Of a stretch of 52,530 nucleotides of DNA, positions 8,783 to 16,856 are shown one piece after another. Numbering within the stretch: position 1 is the first letter of the stretch; each line of letters starts with the position of its first letter. Source of the DNA: Bacillus sp. (in: firmicutes) (lineage in GTDB: Bacteria > Bacillota > Bacilli > Bacillales > Bacillaceae); NCBI GenBank assembly GCA_031180805.1, contig JAPSLL010000028.1, positions 1 to 52,530 of the forward strand, given 5' to 3'. Made by a program: the position numbers and the translations under genes. The notes under the pieces were generated by a model. It was not told the DNA's origin and made no database searches. It saw only the letters and a program-made list of their open reading frames with translations.

Positions 8783-8805
8783 GGGGATGACCCCTAGCCA
8801 CCCCC
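8783..8805 (-). terminator. terminator of the zinc-ribbon gene
   Basis: On the minus strand a GGGG-rich arm and a CCCC-rich arm are followed by TTTT, just downstream of the stop codon at 8833. Confidence 0.5.
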
Positions 8806-8832
8806 AACTTTATACAACTCTATTTATTTACA

Positions 8833-9039
8833 TTAGCCTCCAAAAAATAAATCCAATACATTTGATGCTGTTGAAGCCTTTTTATTGTAAAACTCTGAGT
8901 ACCCACAATTATTGCAATAAATAACTAAAAATTGATTATGCTGTACATCGAACATTTTTGATAAGCCTGTACCTGTCATTGAAACCTCTTTTGAACTAGC
9001 ATTTTGACTCCCACATTTTATACATCCGTTTCTACTCAT
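8833..9039 (-). CDS. zinc-ribbon nucleic-acid-binding-type protein
   Basis: A 68-aa protein with one zinc ribbon: CIKCG near the N-terminus and CNNCGYSEF after about 30 residues, so four cysteines for one Zn. The pattern fits COG3478, predicted nucleic-acid-binding Zn-ribbon proteins. The start is ATG 9039, 9 nt after AAGGAG; the ATG at 9048 overlaps the ribosome site. The C-terminus (SNVLDLFFGG) is hydrophobic with a Gly tail. Function is unknown; it is monocistronic. Confidence 0.75.
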   Translation of the reverse strand: MSRNGCIKCGSQNASSKEVSMTGTGLSKMFDVQHNQFLVIYCNNCGYSEFYNKKASTASNVLDLFFGG

Positions 9040-9151
9040 TTTGTTCATCTCCTTCTTTTCTATAATTGTATTACGTTTATAAACAAGCATTTGTTTCACT
9101 TTTCATTTATCCATATGTAGATTTTTTTATTACACTTACTTAAAACTTCCA

Positions 9152-9225
9152 GTGCAAAAAACAGCGTTCCTTGAGATTATGACCATGGAGGAGTTGGCCG
9201 CTTGTGCTCGACACGAAAACTATGT
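9152..9225. repeat. degenerate fragment of an intergenic repeat
   Basis: The stretch beginning AGTGCAAAAAACAGCG and containing TTATGACCATGGAGGAGTTG resembles both the end of the element at 7962-8162 (GTGCAAAAAACA) and the block TTATGACCTCGAGGGACTAG near 52459. It looks like a decayed copy. Confidence 0.35.
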
Positions 9226-9254
9226 ATAAATTTTTATCCTTTCTTACATGACAA

Positions 9255-9285
9255 GAAAGAGGACTGAATACCTCAGCCCTCTTTC
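9255..9285 (-). terminator. hairpin after the first YjcZ-like gene
   Basis: GAAAGAGG-CTGA (9255-9267) pairs with CTCAG-CCTCTTTC (9272-9285). T richness on the minus strand is modest. Confidence 0.6.
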
Positions 9286-9293
9286 CAATTAGC

Positions 9294-9437
9294 TTATAAC
9301 CAAGCTGCACCAACGATAATTAATAAAATGAACAATACAACGATTAAAGCAAATCCTCTTCCATATCCGTAACCGCCACCGCCATAGCCGTAGCCTCCGC
9401 AGCCATAGCCGCCGCCAAATCCATATCCGTAACCCAT
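9294..9437 (-). CDS. YjcZ-family sporulation micropeptide, 47 aa
   Basis: This short gene reads [20 protein letters not shown] at its N-terminus, a Gly/Tyr-rich tract, followed by a single membrane helix [19 protein letters not shown]. The family (YjcZ/YizC-like) is common in spore formers, where members are expressed in sporulation or found in spore layers; the role is unclear. AAGGAGG stands 8 nt before the ATG at 9437. One Cys lies in the Gly-rich tract. It is shorter than a 60-codon ORF cutoff. Confidence 0.85.
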   Translation of the reverse strand: MGYGYGFGGGYGCGGYGYGGGGYGYGRGFALIVVLFILLIIVGAAWL

Positions 9438-9528
9438 TATAATTCCTCCTTTTAATGGTTTATCACCAAAATGTTGACTACCTAAATAACGGACTTATTT
9501 ATAATAGTCAAAAAACCAAAACGAAATT

Positions 9529-9633
9529 TTAGTACCCAACGAAAGCTGCACCGACAATAATCAATAAAATAAATAATACAACAATTAACGCAAAACCAGC
9601 GCCATAGCCATAACCTTTACTTGCACCACTCAT
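9529..9633 (-). CDS. second YjcZ-family micropeptide, 34 aa
   Basis: [20 protein letters not shown] opens a 34-aa peptide whose membrane helix ([18 protein letters not shown]) is almost identical to that of the neighbour at 9294-9437, while the Gly/Tyr head is much shorter. The strong ribosome site GGGAGGTG precedes ATG 9633. The pair looks like a local duplication in which only the hydrophobic part was kept. Function unknown; likely sporulation-linked by family. Confidence 0.85.
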   Translation of the reverse strand: MSGASKGYGYGAGFALIVVLFILLIIVGAAFVGY

Positions 9634-9867
9634 AAAACAACACCTCCCTTTCGTTGTACTAATACATTATGTAATTAGGGAGATGTACGTAAGGGCATTC
9701 GCACAGAGACATGTTTTTTATTTTTGCCTATGTTAAAAATTAATGTTGATTTTTAACTTTGTTTTAAGTGACAAGTTTGCTAAATTGTAAGAAATGCGGG
9801 TAAAATGAAGAAGTTATAATGATAAAATGATTACTGTTATGAATATTAGAAAGTTAGGGTGAAATTA

Positions 9868-10425
9868 ATGAAGAAAATACTTTTTATAATGATATGTTTC
9901 GTTTTATTTACTCCATTTATGGCATCAGCACATACAACGCTTGAGTCATCAACACCAAGTGCTGGCGATGAAGTAAAGACAGAATTAAAGGAAATAACAC
10001 TTGAATTTGCTAGTGAAATTGAAAATAAAAGCACATTTACATTAAATTCAAATAGCGACGTCGTTCAAGTAGACTCAATTACAGTTGATGGAAAAACTTT
10101 ATCAGGACAAATCCCAACACCATTAAAAAACGGCGAATACACGATTACGTGGAACATCGCGGCAACAGATGGACATTTGTTATCAGGAGAGATCCCATTT
10201 ACAGTAAATATCCCGAACCAAGAGGAGCCTGAAGTTCAGGAGGAGCCAGCTGCCGATGATGAAGCTAAAGTAAATGAAGAACAATCACCTCAGGTAGACA
10301 ATGATACTGATTCAAATCATGAAGAAAGCGATGATAATCGTTCTATCATTTCAACTGTTTCAATAATCGTCTTAATCATCCTGTTAGCAGTTGGAATAGG
10401 AATCTTAATCCGTAAAAAGAGGTAG
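9868..10425 (+). CDS. CopC-domain copper-binding protein, membrane anchored
   Basis: A 185-aa exported protein. A signal peptide (residues 1-21, cut after ASA) leaves His as the mature N-terminus (HTTLESSTPSAGDEV), the classic copper ligand of CopC/YcnJ-type domains. The beta-sandwich ends around residue 113 with DGHLLSGEIPFTV, which holds the second conserved Asp-Gly-His. An acidic linker of about 45 residues and a C-terminal membrane helix with RKKR stop-transfer tail follow. ATG 9868 is chosen by the signal peptide and GGGTG at 9857-9861. The copD gene starts 3 bp downstream, so the two form a copper-uptake pair on the outer face of the membrane. Confidence 0.88.
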   Translation: MKKILFIMICFVLFTPFMASAHTTLESSTPSAGDEVKTELKEITLEFASEIENKSTFTLNSNSDVVQVDSITVDGKTLSGQIPTPLKNGEYTITWNIAATDGHLLSGEIPFTVNIPNQEEPEVQEEPAADDEAKVNEEQSPQVDNDTDSNHEESDDNRSIISTVSIIVLIILLAVGIGILIRKKR

Positions 10426-10428
10426 GAT

Positions 10429-11511
10429 ATGAATCAATTAATACCAATTACCGAATACATAACATATATGTTATTTTCATACTTGGTAGGCTATGTCGTC
10501 CTGCAGTTTATACCTGTCTCTAAAAAGCCTGAAACGACCGCTTCAAAACAGAGTGTATTAATAGCTGTATTAGGAATCATCATTTTTACTTTTCTTCCAG
10601 TACTTCAGGTGATTTCCTTTTTTTCGACAGAAGGTCTTTTCAGCCTTACATCCTATTCTATTTTAACTGAATTTCAAGTAGGAATAGCATGGTTATACGG
10701 TAGCTTCTTTGCCGTTTTCTTATGGATGATTATATATGTTGAAGGATCAAAATATATCCAAGCAGCCCTTTTATTCGTGATGATTATTTCAATCGGATAT
10801 GCAAGCCATTCAGCTTCAATTTCGCTAATCCCTGGACTAATCTCACATTCGATCCATTATTTAGTTATTACGATATGGGTAGGTGTTCTAATTCATATTG
10901 GTTGGCTGTCAAAAAATACGAAGCATTGGCAAGCATTTTTACGTTGGTTTACACCAATATCTATTACATTATTTCTCATTACCATTGTTAGTGGTGTTTC
11001 CCTGATGCTTCTTGCAGTTGACTTAAAGGACTATGTAAACGCTTGGGCACTTCCATATGGACAAATGCTGTTATTAAAACATTTAAGTATTATCCCTGTT
11101 TTAGCGTTTGCGGTAATAAATGGCTTTTTATCACGAAAAACGAAGCATGATAGAACATTTAATCCAAAGAAATGGATTCAGGCTGAGACAATTTTTCTTA
11201 TGCTTATCTTTTTCATTACCGGTGTTCTAGGAACCTTACCTCCTCCACACCAAGTAAATGCAACAGTCGTTCAATATGGTCCTGCTTCTTGGGTGCAATT
11301 TTTAATAGGACAAGATATTGTCCCTCCATTTCTTTTTCACATAACACCTGGGCTTCAAGGTATTATGTTGCTTACGATAGCGATCATTTTTCTAGCGATG
11401 ATTTTCATAAGCTTTTACAAAAAAATTACACCGTGGGTTGCCCTATGCTTTGGATTATTTTTCGTCATAGCCACCTATCTCGGTCTAATGATGTCGGTGA
11501 ATATTCAATAA
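10429..11511 (+). CDS. CopD-family copper import membrane protein
   Basis: A 360-aa integral membrane protein with about nine helices, matching the CopD family (copper resistance D). The conserved region with His residues (SHSIHYLVITIWVGVLIHIGWL and LLLKHLSIIPVLAF) is present, as is a C-terminal PPPHQVNAT loop. With CopC it is thought to import or handle copper for cuproenzymes such as cytochrome oxidase. In B. subtilis YcnJ both domains are fused in one chain; here they are two genes 3 bp apart. No copper-responsive operator was recognised. Confidence 0.85.
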   Translation: MNQLIPITEYITYMLFSYLVGYVVLQFIPVSKKPETTASKQSVLIAVLGIIIFTFLPVLQVISFFSTEGLFSLTSYSILTEFQVGIAWLYGSFFAVFLWMIIYVEGSKYIQAALLFVMIISIGYASHSASISLIPGLISHSIHYLVITIWVGVLIHIGWLSKNTKHWQAFLRWFTPISITLFLITIVSGVSLMLLAVDLKDYVNAWALPYGQMLLLKHLSIIPVLAFAVINGFLSRKTKHDRTFNPKKWIQAETIFLMLIFFITGVLGTLPPPHQVNATVVQYGPASWVQFLIGQDIVPPFLFHITPGLQGIMLLTIAIIFLAMIFISFYKKITPWVALCFGLFFVIATYLGLMMSVNIQ

Positions 11512-11517
11512 TGATAG

Positions 11518-11553
11518 CAGCTTTCATTTTTATAATGAAGGCTGTTTTATTTT
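11518..11553 (+). terminator. terminator of copC-copD
   Basis: CAGCTTTCATT (11518-11528) pairs with AATGAAGGCTG (11534-11544), with one G-U pair, followed by TTTTATTTTT. Confidence 0.85.
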
Positions 11554-11657
11554 TCTTCGCTTTTAATCTGGACCTCCCGTTTCCATTTCGCTTATCTAAA
11601 TGGAAAAGAATATACAATATAGGCAAAATTTTTTGAAGATTATTATATTACGATATA

Positions 11658-11686
11658 TTGACTTTTAGAAATTATGAAAATATACT
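11658..11686 (+). promoter_or_regulatory. promoter of the amino-acid permease gene
   Basis: TTGACT (11658-11663), a 17-bp spacer and TATACT (11681-11686) form a near-consensus SigA promoter about 60 bp before the start codon. Confidence 0.7.
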
Positions 11687-11745
11687 AAACTTTGTGCTTT
11701 TTATTGAGTATTTATATTTTTGCAAAAAAACATCTTGGAGGAATT

Positions 11746-13131
11746 ATGCGTTCACTTTTTAGAAAAAAATCAATTACACAACTTATCCATCAAAGTCAGC
11801 AGCGCACACTTGAGCGAACACTTAGTGCGATTGATTTAACATTGTTAGGAATCGGAGCTGTAATTGGTACAGGTATTTTTGTTTTAACAGGTGTGGTTGC
11901 AGCAGAATCTGCTGGTCCTGCATTAATTATTTCATTTATATTATCAGGGATTGCTTGTGCTTTAGCTGCATTTTGCTATGCAGAATTTGCTTCAACCGTA
12001 CCTATTTCAGGCAGTGTGTATACATACACATATGCTACACTAGGAGAGCTCTTTGCTTTTTTAATCGGCTGGGATTTAATTCTTGAATATTTAATTGCGA
12101 TAGCCGCTGTTGCCACAGGGTGGTCTGGTTATTTTCAAACCCTTCTTTCTGGGTTTGGGATTCACCTCCCAAAAGAATTATCCTCAGCACCTGGAGCAGG
12201 TGAGGGAGGAATCATAAATTTACCAGCAATTATTATTATTTTCCTAATTACTGCATTATTATCTAGAGGGATGAAGGAAAGTAAACGAGTCAATAACATT
12301 ATGGTTGTGATAAAGCTGGCGGTAATCGTTGCATTTATCATTGCCGGAATATTCTATGTAAAGCCCGATAACTGGACACCTTTTGCTCCGTTTGGATTTG
12401 AAGGGATCATTACAGGTGCTGCGACAGTGTTCTTTGCCTATATCGGGTTTGATGCCGTCGCAACAGCTGCTGAGGAAGTAAAAAAACCACAGCGCGATAT
12501 ACCGATCGGAATTATTGCTTCTTTAGCAATTTGTACAGCGTTATATATCATCGTTTCATTCATTTTAACGGGAATGGTTCCGTACACTCAATTGAATGTA
12601 GCTGACCCGGTATCATTTGCTCTTCAATTTGTCGGGCAAAACACAATAGCAGGTCTGATTTCCGTTGGTGCCATCACAGGAATTACAACTGTCCTCCTCG
12701 TTATGGTATATGCGCAAGTACGCGTTTCGTTTTCGATGAGCCGTGATGGATTACTTCCTAAAAAGCTTTCAAAAGTTCACCCGAAATTTAAAACACCGTA
12801 TTTAAATACATGGATCACAGGCTTTATCGCTGCAGCACTTGCTGGGTTTATCGATTTAACAACATTGGCACATTTAGTGAATATCGGAACATTAGCTGCC
12901 TTCACATTAGTCTCTATAGCAGTCATTGTTTTAAGAAAAACACACCCTACGTTAAAGCGAGCATTTAAAGTACCTTTCGTACCAGTTTTACCATTGATTA
13001 GTACGATATTATGTATTCTTTTAATGACAAGCCTTCCTGCGGTAACGTGGAAAGCATTTATTATCTGGATTGTGATCGGATTAATTATTTATTTCACATA
13101 TTCACTGAAGCATAGTCAGTTAAATAAGTAA
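11746..13131 (+). CDS. APC-superfamily amino acid permease (YfnA/CAT type)
   Basis: A 461-aa membrane transporter with about twelve helices, of the cationic amino-acid transporter branch of the APC superfamily; it is close in length and sequence to B. subtilis YfnA. The first helix has the substrate-site motif GIGAVIGTGIFVLTG, and FFAYIGFDAVATAAEEVKKP marks helix 6 and the following loop. It imports an amino acid by proton symport; the substrate is not readable from sequence. The start is ATG 11746 because TTGGAGGAATT sits directly before it; the longer reading frame from 11692 covers the leader. Monocistronic, between a strong promoter and a strong terminator. Confidence 0.88.
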   Translation: MRSLFRKKSITQLIHQSQQRTLERTLSAIDLTLLGIGAVIGTGIFVLTGVVAAESAGPALIISFILSGIACALAAFCYAEFASTVPISGSVYTYTYATLGELFAFLIGWDLILEYLIAIAAVATGWSGYFQTLLSGFGIHLPKELSSAPGAGEGGIINLPAIIIIFLITALLSRGMKESKRVNNIMVVIKLAVIVAFIIAGIFYVKPDNWTPFAPFGFEGIITGAATVFFAYIGFDAVATAAEEVKKPQRDIPIGIIASLAICTALYIIVSFILTGMVPYTQLNVADPVSFALQFVGQNTIAGLISVGAITGITTVLLVMVYAQVRVSFSMSRDGLLPKKLSKVHPKFKTPYLNTWITGFIAAALAGFIDLTTLAHLVNIGTLAAFTLVSIAVIVLRKTHPTLKRAFKVPFVPVLPLISTILCILLMTSLPAVTWKAFIIWIVIGLIIYFTYSLKHSQLNK

Positions 13132-13141
13132 ATGTATTGTC

Positions 13142-13168
13142 GCCTTAGTTTCGAAACTAAGGCTTTTT
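13142..13168 (+). terminator. terminator of the permease gene
   Basis: GCCTTAGTTTCGAAACTAAGGC at 13142-13163 is a perfect palindromic hairpin followed by five Ts. Confidence 0.9.
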
Positions 13169-13274
13169 CTTATGTCCTTTTGAAAGTCACATCTATATTT
13201 CCCTACATTTTTTCCAGTTAGTCCATCTTTCGCATGAAAGCCATTAAACAATCCCATAATAACTCAAGCAGCAC

Positions 13275-13303
13275 AAAAAAGACCGACATCTAAAATGTCG
13301 ATC
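13275..13303 (-). terminator. terminator of proHJ
   Basis: On the minus strand GATCGACAT pairs with ATGTCGGTC (+ strand arms 13281-13289 and 13295-13303), followed by six Ts. Confidence 0.88.
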
Positions 13304-13329
13304 ACGTTTTTTAGCTGATTTATATATTC

Positions 13330-14460
13330 TTACACTCCGACCGGTAGTGATAATTCAAGTTCACAAACTAGGTCATCAAAATGAACGATCTCATATTTTT
13401 CAAGCTCTTTTTCAGATTGTTTACTTATTTTGATTATTTCATCGCTAGAGTAATTAACTACACCTAAGCCGATTCGGTCACCATTTTCGTCGATAATCCG
13501 AATGACAGCACCTTTGTTAAATTGGCCCTTTACCTCCATAATATCTGAAGAATAAATGCTATGATTATGATCAGCGATTGACAGTTTTGCAGGCTGATAA
13601 ATGACGAGTTCTCCTTTTGGGCCTGAATGAAAAGCAATCCACTGTCGTTTTTGATTTAAATTAACTGTTTCATCGGTCACTTCAAAATAAGTGCCTTTTG
13701 CTTTTCCGCTTACTGCATCAATTAATATATTCGGAATACTTGCTTTACCTAGAAATGTTGAGATGCCCGATGCCATCGCGATTTTAACTGCATCGATTTT
13801 TGACTTCATGCCTCCTGTGCCTACATGACTCCCCGTCTCACCAGCACCTGCCTCAATTTCAGGAGTAATTTCATACACTTTTTCAAGTAATTTTGCTGCT
13901 TCATTTTTACGAGGATCGGAATCGTACAATCCATCAATATCTGATAAAATAATTAATTGTTCAGCACCAACTAAACCAGCGACCTTTGCGGAAAGATTAT
14001 CATTATCGCCGAATTTCAAGCGGTCTACTGTGACGGTATCATTTTCATTGACAATTGGGATAATGCCTCTTTCTAATAAAACATTTAATGTATTTCTTAC
14101 ATTGTTATAGCGATTTTCATCTGAAAAGTCACTACGGGTAATGAGAATTTGTGATGCAATATAGCCATGAGATAAAAAAATTTCAGAATAAGCCTCGATT
14201 AATAAGCCTTGCCCAATTGAGGCAGCTGCTTGTTTTTCAGGTAAAGATGTCGGGCGATTAATGAGCCCTAGCTTACGATATCCAGCAGCAACTGCCCCAG
14301 ATGAAACAAACACAATTTCATATCCCTCATCTTTCAGCTTTGCTACTTCATCTGCTAGCTTCTCTAATTTACGACGACTTATTTCTCCATGTCGACTTGT
14401 TAATGAACTACTGCCTACTTTTATTACAACCCGTTTTTTGTTGTTTAGTTGGGTCGACAT
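13330..14460 (-). CDS. proJ: glutamate 5-kinase ProJ
   Basis: A 376-aa cytosolic kinase that phosphorylates glutamate, the first step of proline synthesis. The amino-acid-kinase domain (about 1-260) shows VVIKVGSSSLT, FVSSGAVAAGY, NENDTVTVDRLKFGDND and GTGGMKSK; a PUA domain follows (about 280-360). Gene order proH-proJ, without proA, is that of the osmotically induced proHJ operon of B. subtilis rather than the anabolic proBA operon. No T-box leader precedes the pair, which supports the osmostress assignment. It lies 77 bp downstream of proH on the same strand. The housekeeping ProB is the alternative identity. Confidence 0.9.
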   Translation of the reverse strand: MSTQLNNKKRVVIKVGSSSLTSRHGEISRRKLEKLADEVAKLKDEGYEIVFVSSGAVAAGYRKLGLINRPTSLPEKQAAASIGQGLLIEAYSEIFLSHGYIASQILITRSDFSDENRYNNVRNTLNVLLERGIIPIVNENDTVTVDRLKFGDNDNLSAKVAGLVGAEQLIILSDIDGLYDSDPRKNEAAKLLEKVYEITPEIEAGAGETGSHVGTGGMKSKIDAVKIAMASGISTFLGKASIPNILIDAVSGKAKGTYFEVTDETVNLNQKRQWIAFHSGPKGELVIYQPAKLSIADHNHSIYSSDIMEVKGQFNKGAVIRIIDENGDRIGLGVVNYSSDEIIKISKQSEKELEKYEIVHFDDLVCELELSLPVGV

Positions 14461-14537
14461 TGTATCACTCCCGAATTAGTAATCTCTTTACAAATAAACG
14501 TGTAGCTTAACGATACGAGCAAATTTGCGCTTCCACT

Positions 14538-15386
14538 CTAATCAATACTGACTAAAATGCTATCCTTGATTTGAGCACTTATTTCCTTTGAACGTTTTGT
14601 TGCGTACTCTACAGCTTTTGAAATAGCCAATCCACCTTGATATTGCTCCAAAGCACTTATTCCAGCAGCAGTTGTTCCATTTGGTGATGTGACGTTTTCT
14701 CTAAGTAAAGTCGGCGATTCTTCCCGTTCCTGTACCATTTTTGCTGCACCTATAATCGTTTGCGAAATGATTTGTCTTGCGTTTTCCACCTCTAGTCCTG
14801 CTTTCAATGCTTCCTGTTCCATATATTCCATGAAATAATAAAAATATGCTGGGCCACTTCCGGCAATGCCTGTAAAAACATCCATCTTATGCTCATCGAT
14901 TATAAAGATTTTTCCAATGCATTCAAGTAAAGATTTCGCTAATTGGATTTTCTCATCAGTTGTATGAAGACCAGGGGAAATAGCTGTCGCAGATTCGCCA
15001 ATCATACTTGACGTATTAGGCATAACTCTAACAACTTGTTGGTCATTTTGAAGAATTTGTTCAAAATATCCTGTTGGGATACCTGCTAAAACAGATAATA
15101 TGAGTTGATTAGCTTGAATATGATGCTTCATCGTTTCGATCGCTTTCGCAACATCCTTTGGTTTCATCGCAAAAATAAGGATATCTATTTCATTTAAGGA
15201 AAGCTGATTTTGTGTTAACCCAATTACACCATATTTGCTTTCTAATTCGGTCAAACGCTTCTCGTTCGTTCGGTTTGTTACAATAATTTGTTTTGGGGAA
15301 ATTTTTTCTGATTGAACAAGACCTGATATCATTGCTTCAGCCATAGAGCCTGCGCCTATAAATAAAATCTTTTTATCAACTAACAT
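14538..15386 (-). CDS. proH: pyrroline-5-carboxylate reductase ProH
   Basis: A 282-aa NAD(P)H-dependent reductase that makes proline from pyrroline-5-carboxylate. The Rossmann motif FIGAGSMAEAM is at about 9-19, and the C-terminal dimer/active-site region has ENVTSPNGTTAAGI, characteristic of the family. GGAGAGATGAG precedes ATG 15386. It is the first gene of a two-gene operon with proJ, so the pair would raise proline during high osmolarity using the general ProA; this rests on the B. subtilis parallel. ProI or ProG paralogs are the alternatives. Confidence 0.9.
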   Translation of the reverse strand: MLVDKKILFIGAGSMAEAMISGLVQSEKISPKQIIVTNRTNEKRLTELESKYGVIGLTQNQLSLNEIDILIFAMKPKDVAKAIETMKHHIQANQLILSVLAGIPTGYFEQILQNDQQVVRVMPNTSSMIGESATAISPGLHTTDEKIQLAKSLLECIGKIFIIDEHKMDVFTGIAGSGPAYFYYFMEYMEQEALKAGLEVENARQIISQTIIGAAKMVQEREESPTLLRENVTSPNGTTAAGISALEQYQGGLAISKAVEYATKRSKEISAQIKDSILVSID

Positions 15387-15833
15387 CTCATCTCTCCAAT
15401 TTCTAAAATTTTGTAAAAAGGGATTAAGAAATAAAAAACGATTTGTCTTTTATGTTTCAATGGTAACATGCTGATATATTTATTCAAGGTAAGACAATAA
15501 GGTTGTGAGCATTCCTTCCAATTAGTTAGTGAAAGCGTAAACATCTATTGTTAAATGACGATAAGGACTGTTAATAAGTCATAATCACTTCTCATCGGTT
15601 ATTTTTGCATTTTATTGAGTGAAAATTCAATCTCTTCATGCATTTTCAGGAAGATATTCAATTTTTTATTAGATTTCTATCAATTCTTCAGTACTTAGTT
15701 CCTACTCGATCATAATGAAGTATATCAATCGTTTACACTTCCACCAAGAATATGGACAAATATGGTTTAATAACAAATAATTAGAAATCTTTTTTTATCC
15801 TACTATTTATCCTTTTATTTTTCTTCTAACTAG
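15387..15833. other. intergenic region between proH and the SurA-like gene
   Basis: An AT-rich stretch of about 450 bp between divergent genes. It must hold the leftward proHJ promoter; no convincing -35/-10 pair was found by eye, and no T-box features are present. No ORF with a ribosome site was seen. Confidence 0.4.
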
Positions 15834-15839
15834 TATACA
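15834..15839 (+). promoter_or_regulatory. -10 box of the SurA-like lipoprotein gene
   Basis: TATACA (15834-15839) in the context TAGTATACAAT is a good -10; the -35 is poor. A transcript from about 15846 would carry a 155-nt leader. Confidence 0.4.
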
Positions 15840-15861
15840 ATTCGACTATGTCCGTCTAAAA

Positions 15862-15949
15862 TAGGCGTGACCTGAAAATATCAACTCATATCCTTTCTTA
15901 CGTAAGGCATATGAGAGGATTATTATTTATCCCATCTCAAAAGCGCCTA
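15862..15949 (+). ncRNA. candidate structured leader RNA with alternative hairpins
   Basis: TAGGCG (15862-15867) pairs with CGCCTA (15944-15949) to close the element. Inside, CTCATAT-CCTT (15885-15895) pairs with AAGG-ATATGAG (15904-15915). Alternatively TGAGAGGAT (15912-15920) pairs with ATCC-TCTCA (15929-15939). The two inner stems share bases 15912-15915 and cannot form together. It matches no riboswitch class that I recognise. The start codon is 50 nt downstream and there is no terminator T run, so translational control would be the likelier mode. Confidence 0.4.
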
Positions 15950-16001
15950 ATTAAGAGATATACGGGATTTTTCTTGGTCATTAACGAAAGGAGAAATACG
16001 A

Positions 16002-16760
16002 ATGAAAAAATATGTTTTATTACTATTAATCGGATTATTCACCTTTTCACTCACTGCTTGTAATGATGATGAAAAGAAAGAGTCAGCTAATAATGCGGAG
16101 ACTAAATCAGATGAAGAAGTAGCTGCAGAAGCAAAGGAAATGCAAAAAAAGCTTGATAAACAAAAGGTTGAAGAAAATACAATCGTTGCGATCGTAAATG
16201 GTCAAGAACTTAAAGGCTCAGATTATAATGCACAATTAAATATAGCACAAACGACCTTTCAACAGATGGGTCAAGATCCAACAACTGAAGAAGTCGCAAA
16301 ACAAGTGAAGGATTATACACTCGAAAACCTTGTCGGACAAACCTTATTGATGCAGGAAGTTGATAAAAAAGGCTATAAAGCGACAGATGAAGCCATTAAT
16401 AAGAAGCTGGAAACTATTAAAGGACAATATAAAGATGAAAAAGCGTTTGAGCAAGCACTAAAAAATAACAACATTACACTTGATGAGCTAAAAAAGCAGA
16501 TCTCAGATGAAGTAAGATATAGCCAATATATCGAAAATGACTTAAAGGTTGAAGAAGTAAAAGAGGAAGATGTAAAGGAATATTACGATACAATGGTTAG
16601 CTCATTAAAGGAATCTGATGATAAATCCACAGAAGTTCCAGAGTATAAAGATGTTAAAGAAACATTAAAGGTAAATTTAGAATCTCAAAAAACTCAAGAA
16701 AAGCTAAGTGAAAAGGTTGAAGAATTGAAAAAAGCTGCAAAAATTGAATTGAAAATTTGA
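16002..16760 (+). CDS. SurA-N/PrsA-like chaperone lipoprotein without PPIase domain
   Basis: A 252-aa lipoprotein: signal peptide with lipobox LTAC (Cys20), a charged linker, then a SurA N-terminal-type helical domain from about residue 58 (IVAIVNGQELKGSDYNAQL) to the end. The chain stops where the parvulin rotamase of PrsA/SurA would begin or resume, so it is a chaperone-like module only. It probably helps fold exported proteins at the membrane-wall interface; this is inference from the family. AAAGGAG precedes ATG 16002. The protein is very Lys/Glu-rich. The leader may be structured (15862-15949). Confidence 0.75.
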   Translation: MKKYVLLLLIGLFTFSLTACNDDEKKESANNAETKSDEEVAAEAKEMQKKLDKQKVEENTIVAIVNGQELKGSDYNAQLNIAQTTFQQMGQDPTTEEVAKQVKDYTLENLVGQTLLMQEVDKKGYKATDEAINKKLETIKGQYKDEKAFEQALKNNNITLDELKKQISDEVRYSQYIENDLKVEEVKEEDVKEYYDTMVSSLKESDDKSTEVPEYKDVKETLKVNLESQKTQEKLSEKVEELKKAAKIELKI

Positions 16761-16813
16761 TGCATGTTTTCAAGTTCCTGCTACTAGCTCAAGCTAATTA
16801 GATAACATATTAC

Positions 16814-16851
16814 AAAAAGGCAGTGAGAGAAATATCTTACTGCCTTTTTAA
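16814..16851. terminator. bidirectional terminator
   Basis: AAAAAGGCAGT (16814-16824) pairs with ACTGCCTTTTT (16839-16849). It serves the SurA-like gene and the convergent methyltransferase gene. Confidence 0.85.
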
Positions 16852-16856
16852 CTTCA

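Noticed and set aside
15387-15833. T-box leader for proHJ
   Set aside because: No GGTGG-ACCGCG block or terminator/antiterminator pair was found on the minus strand, in line with osmotic rather than tRNA control.
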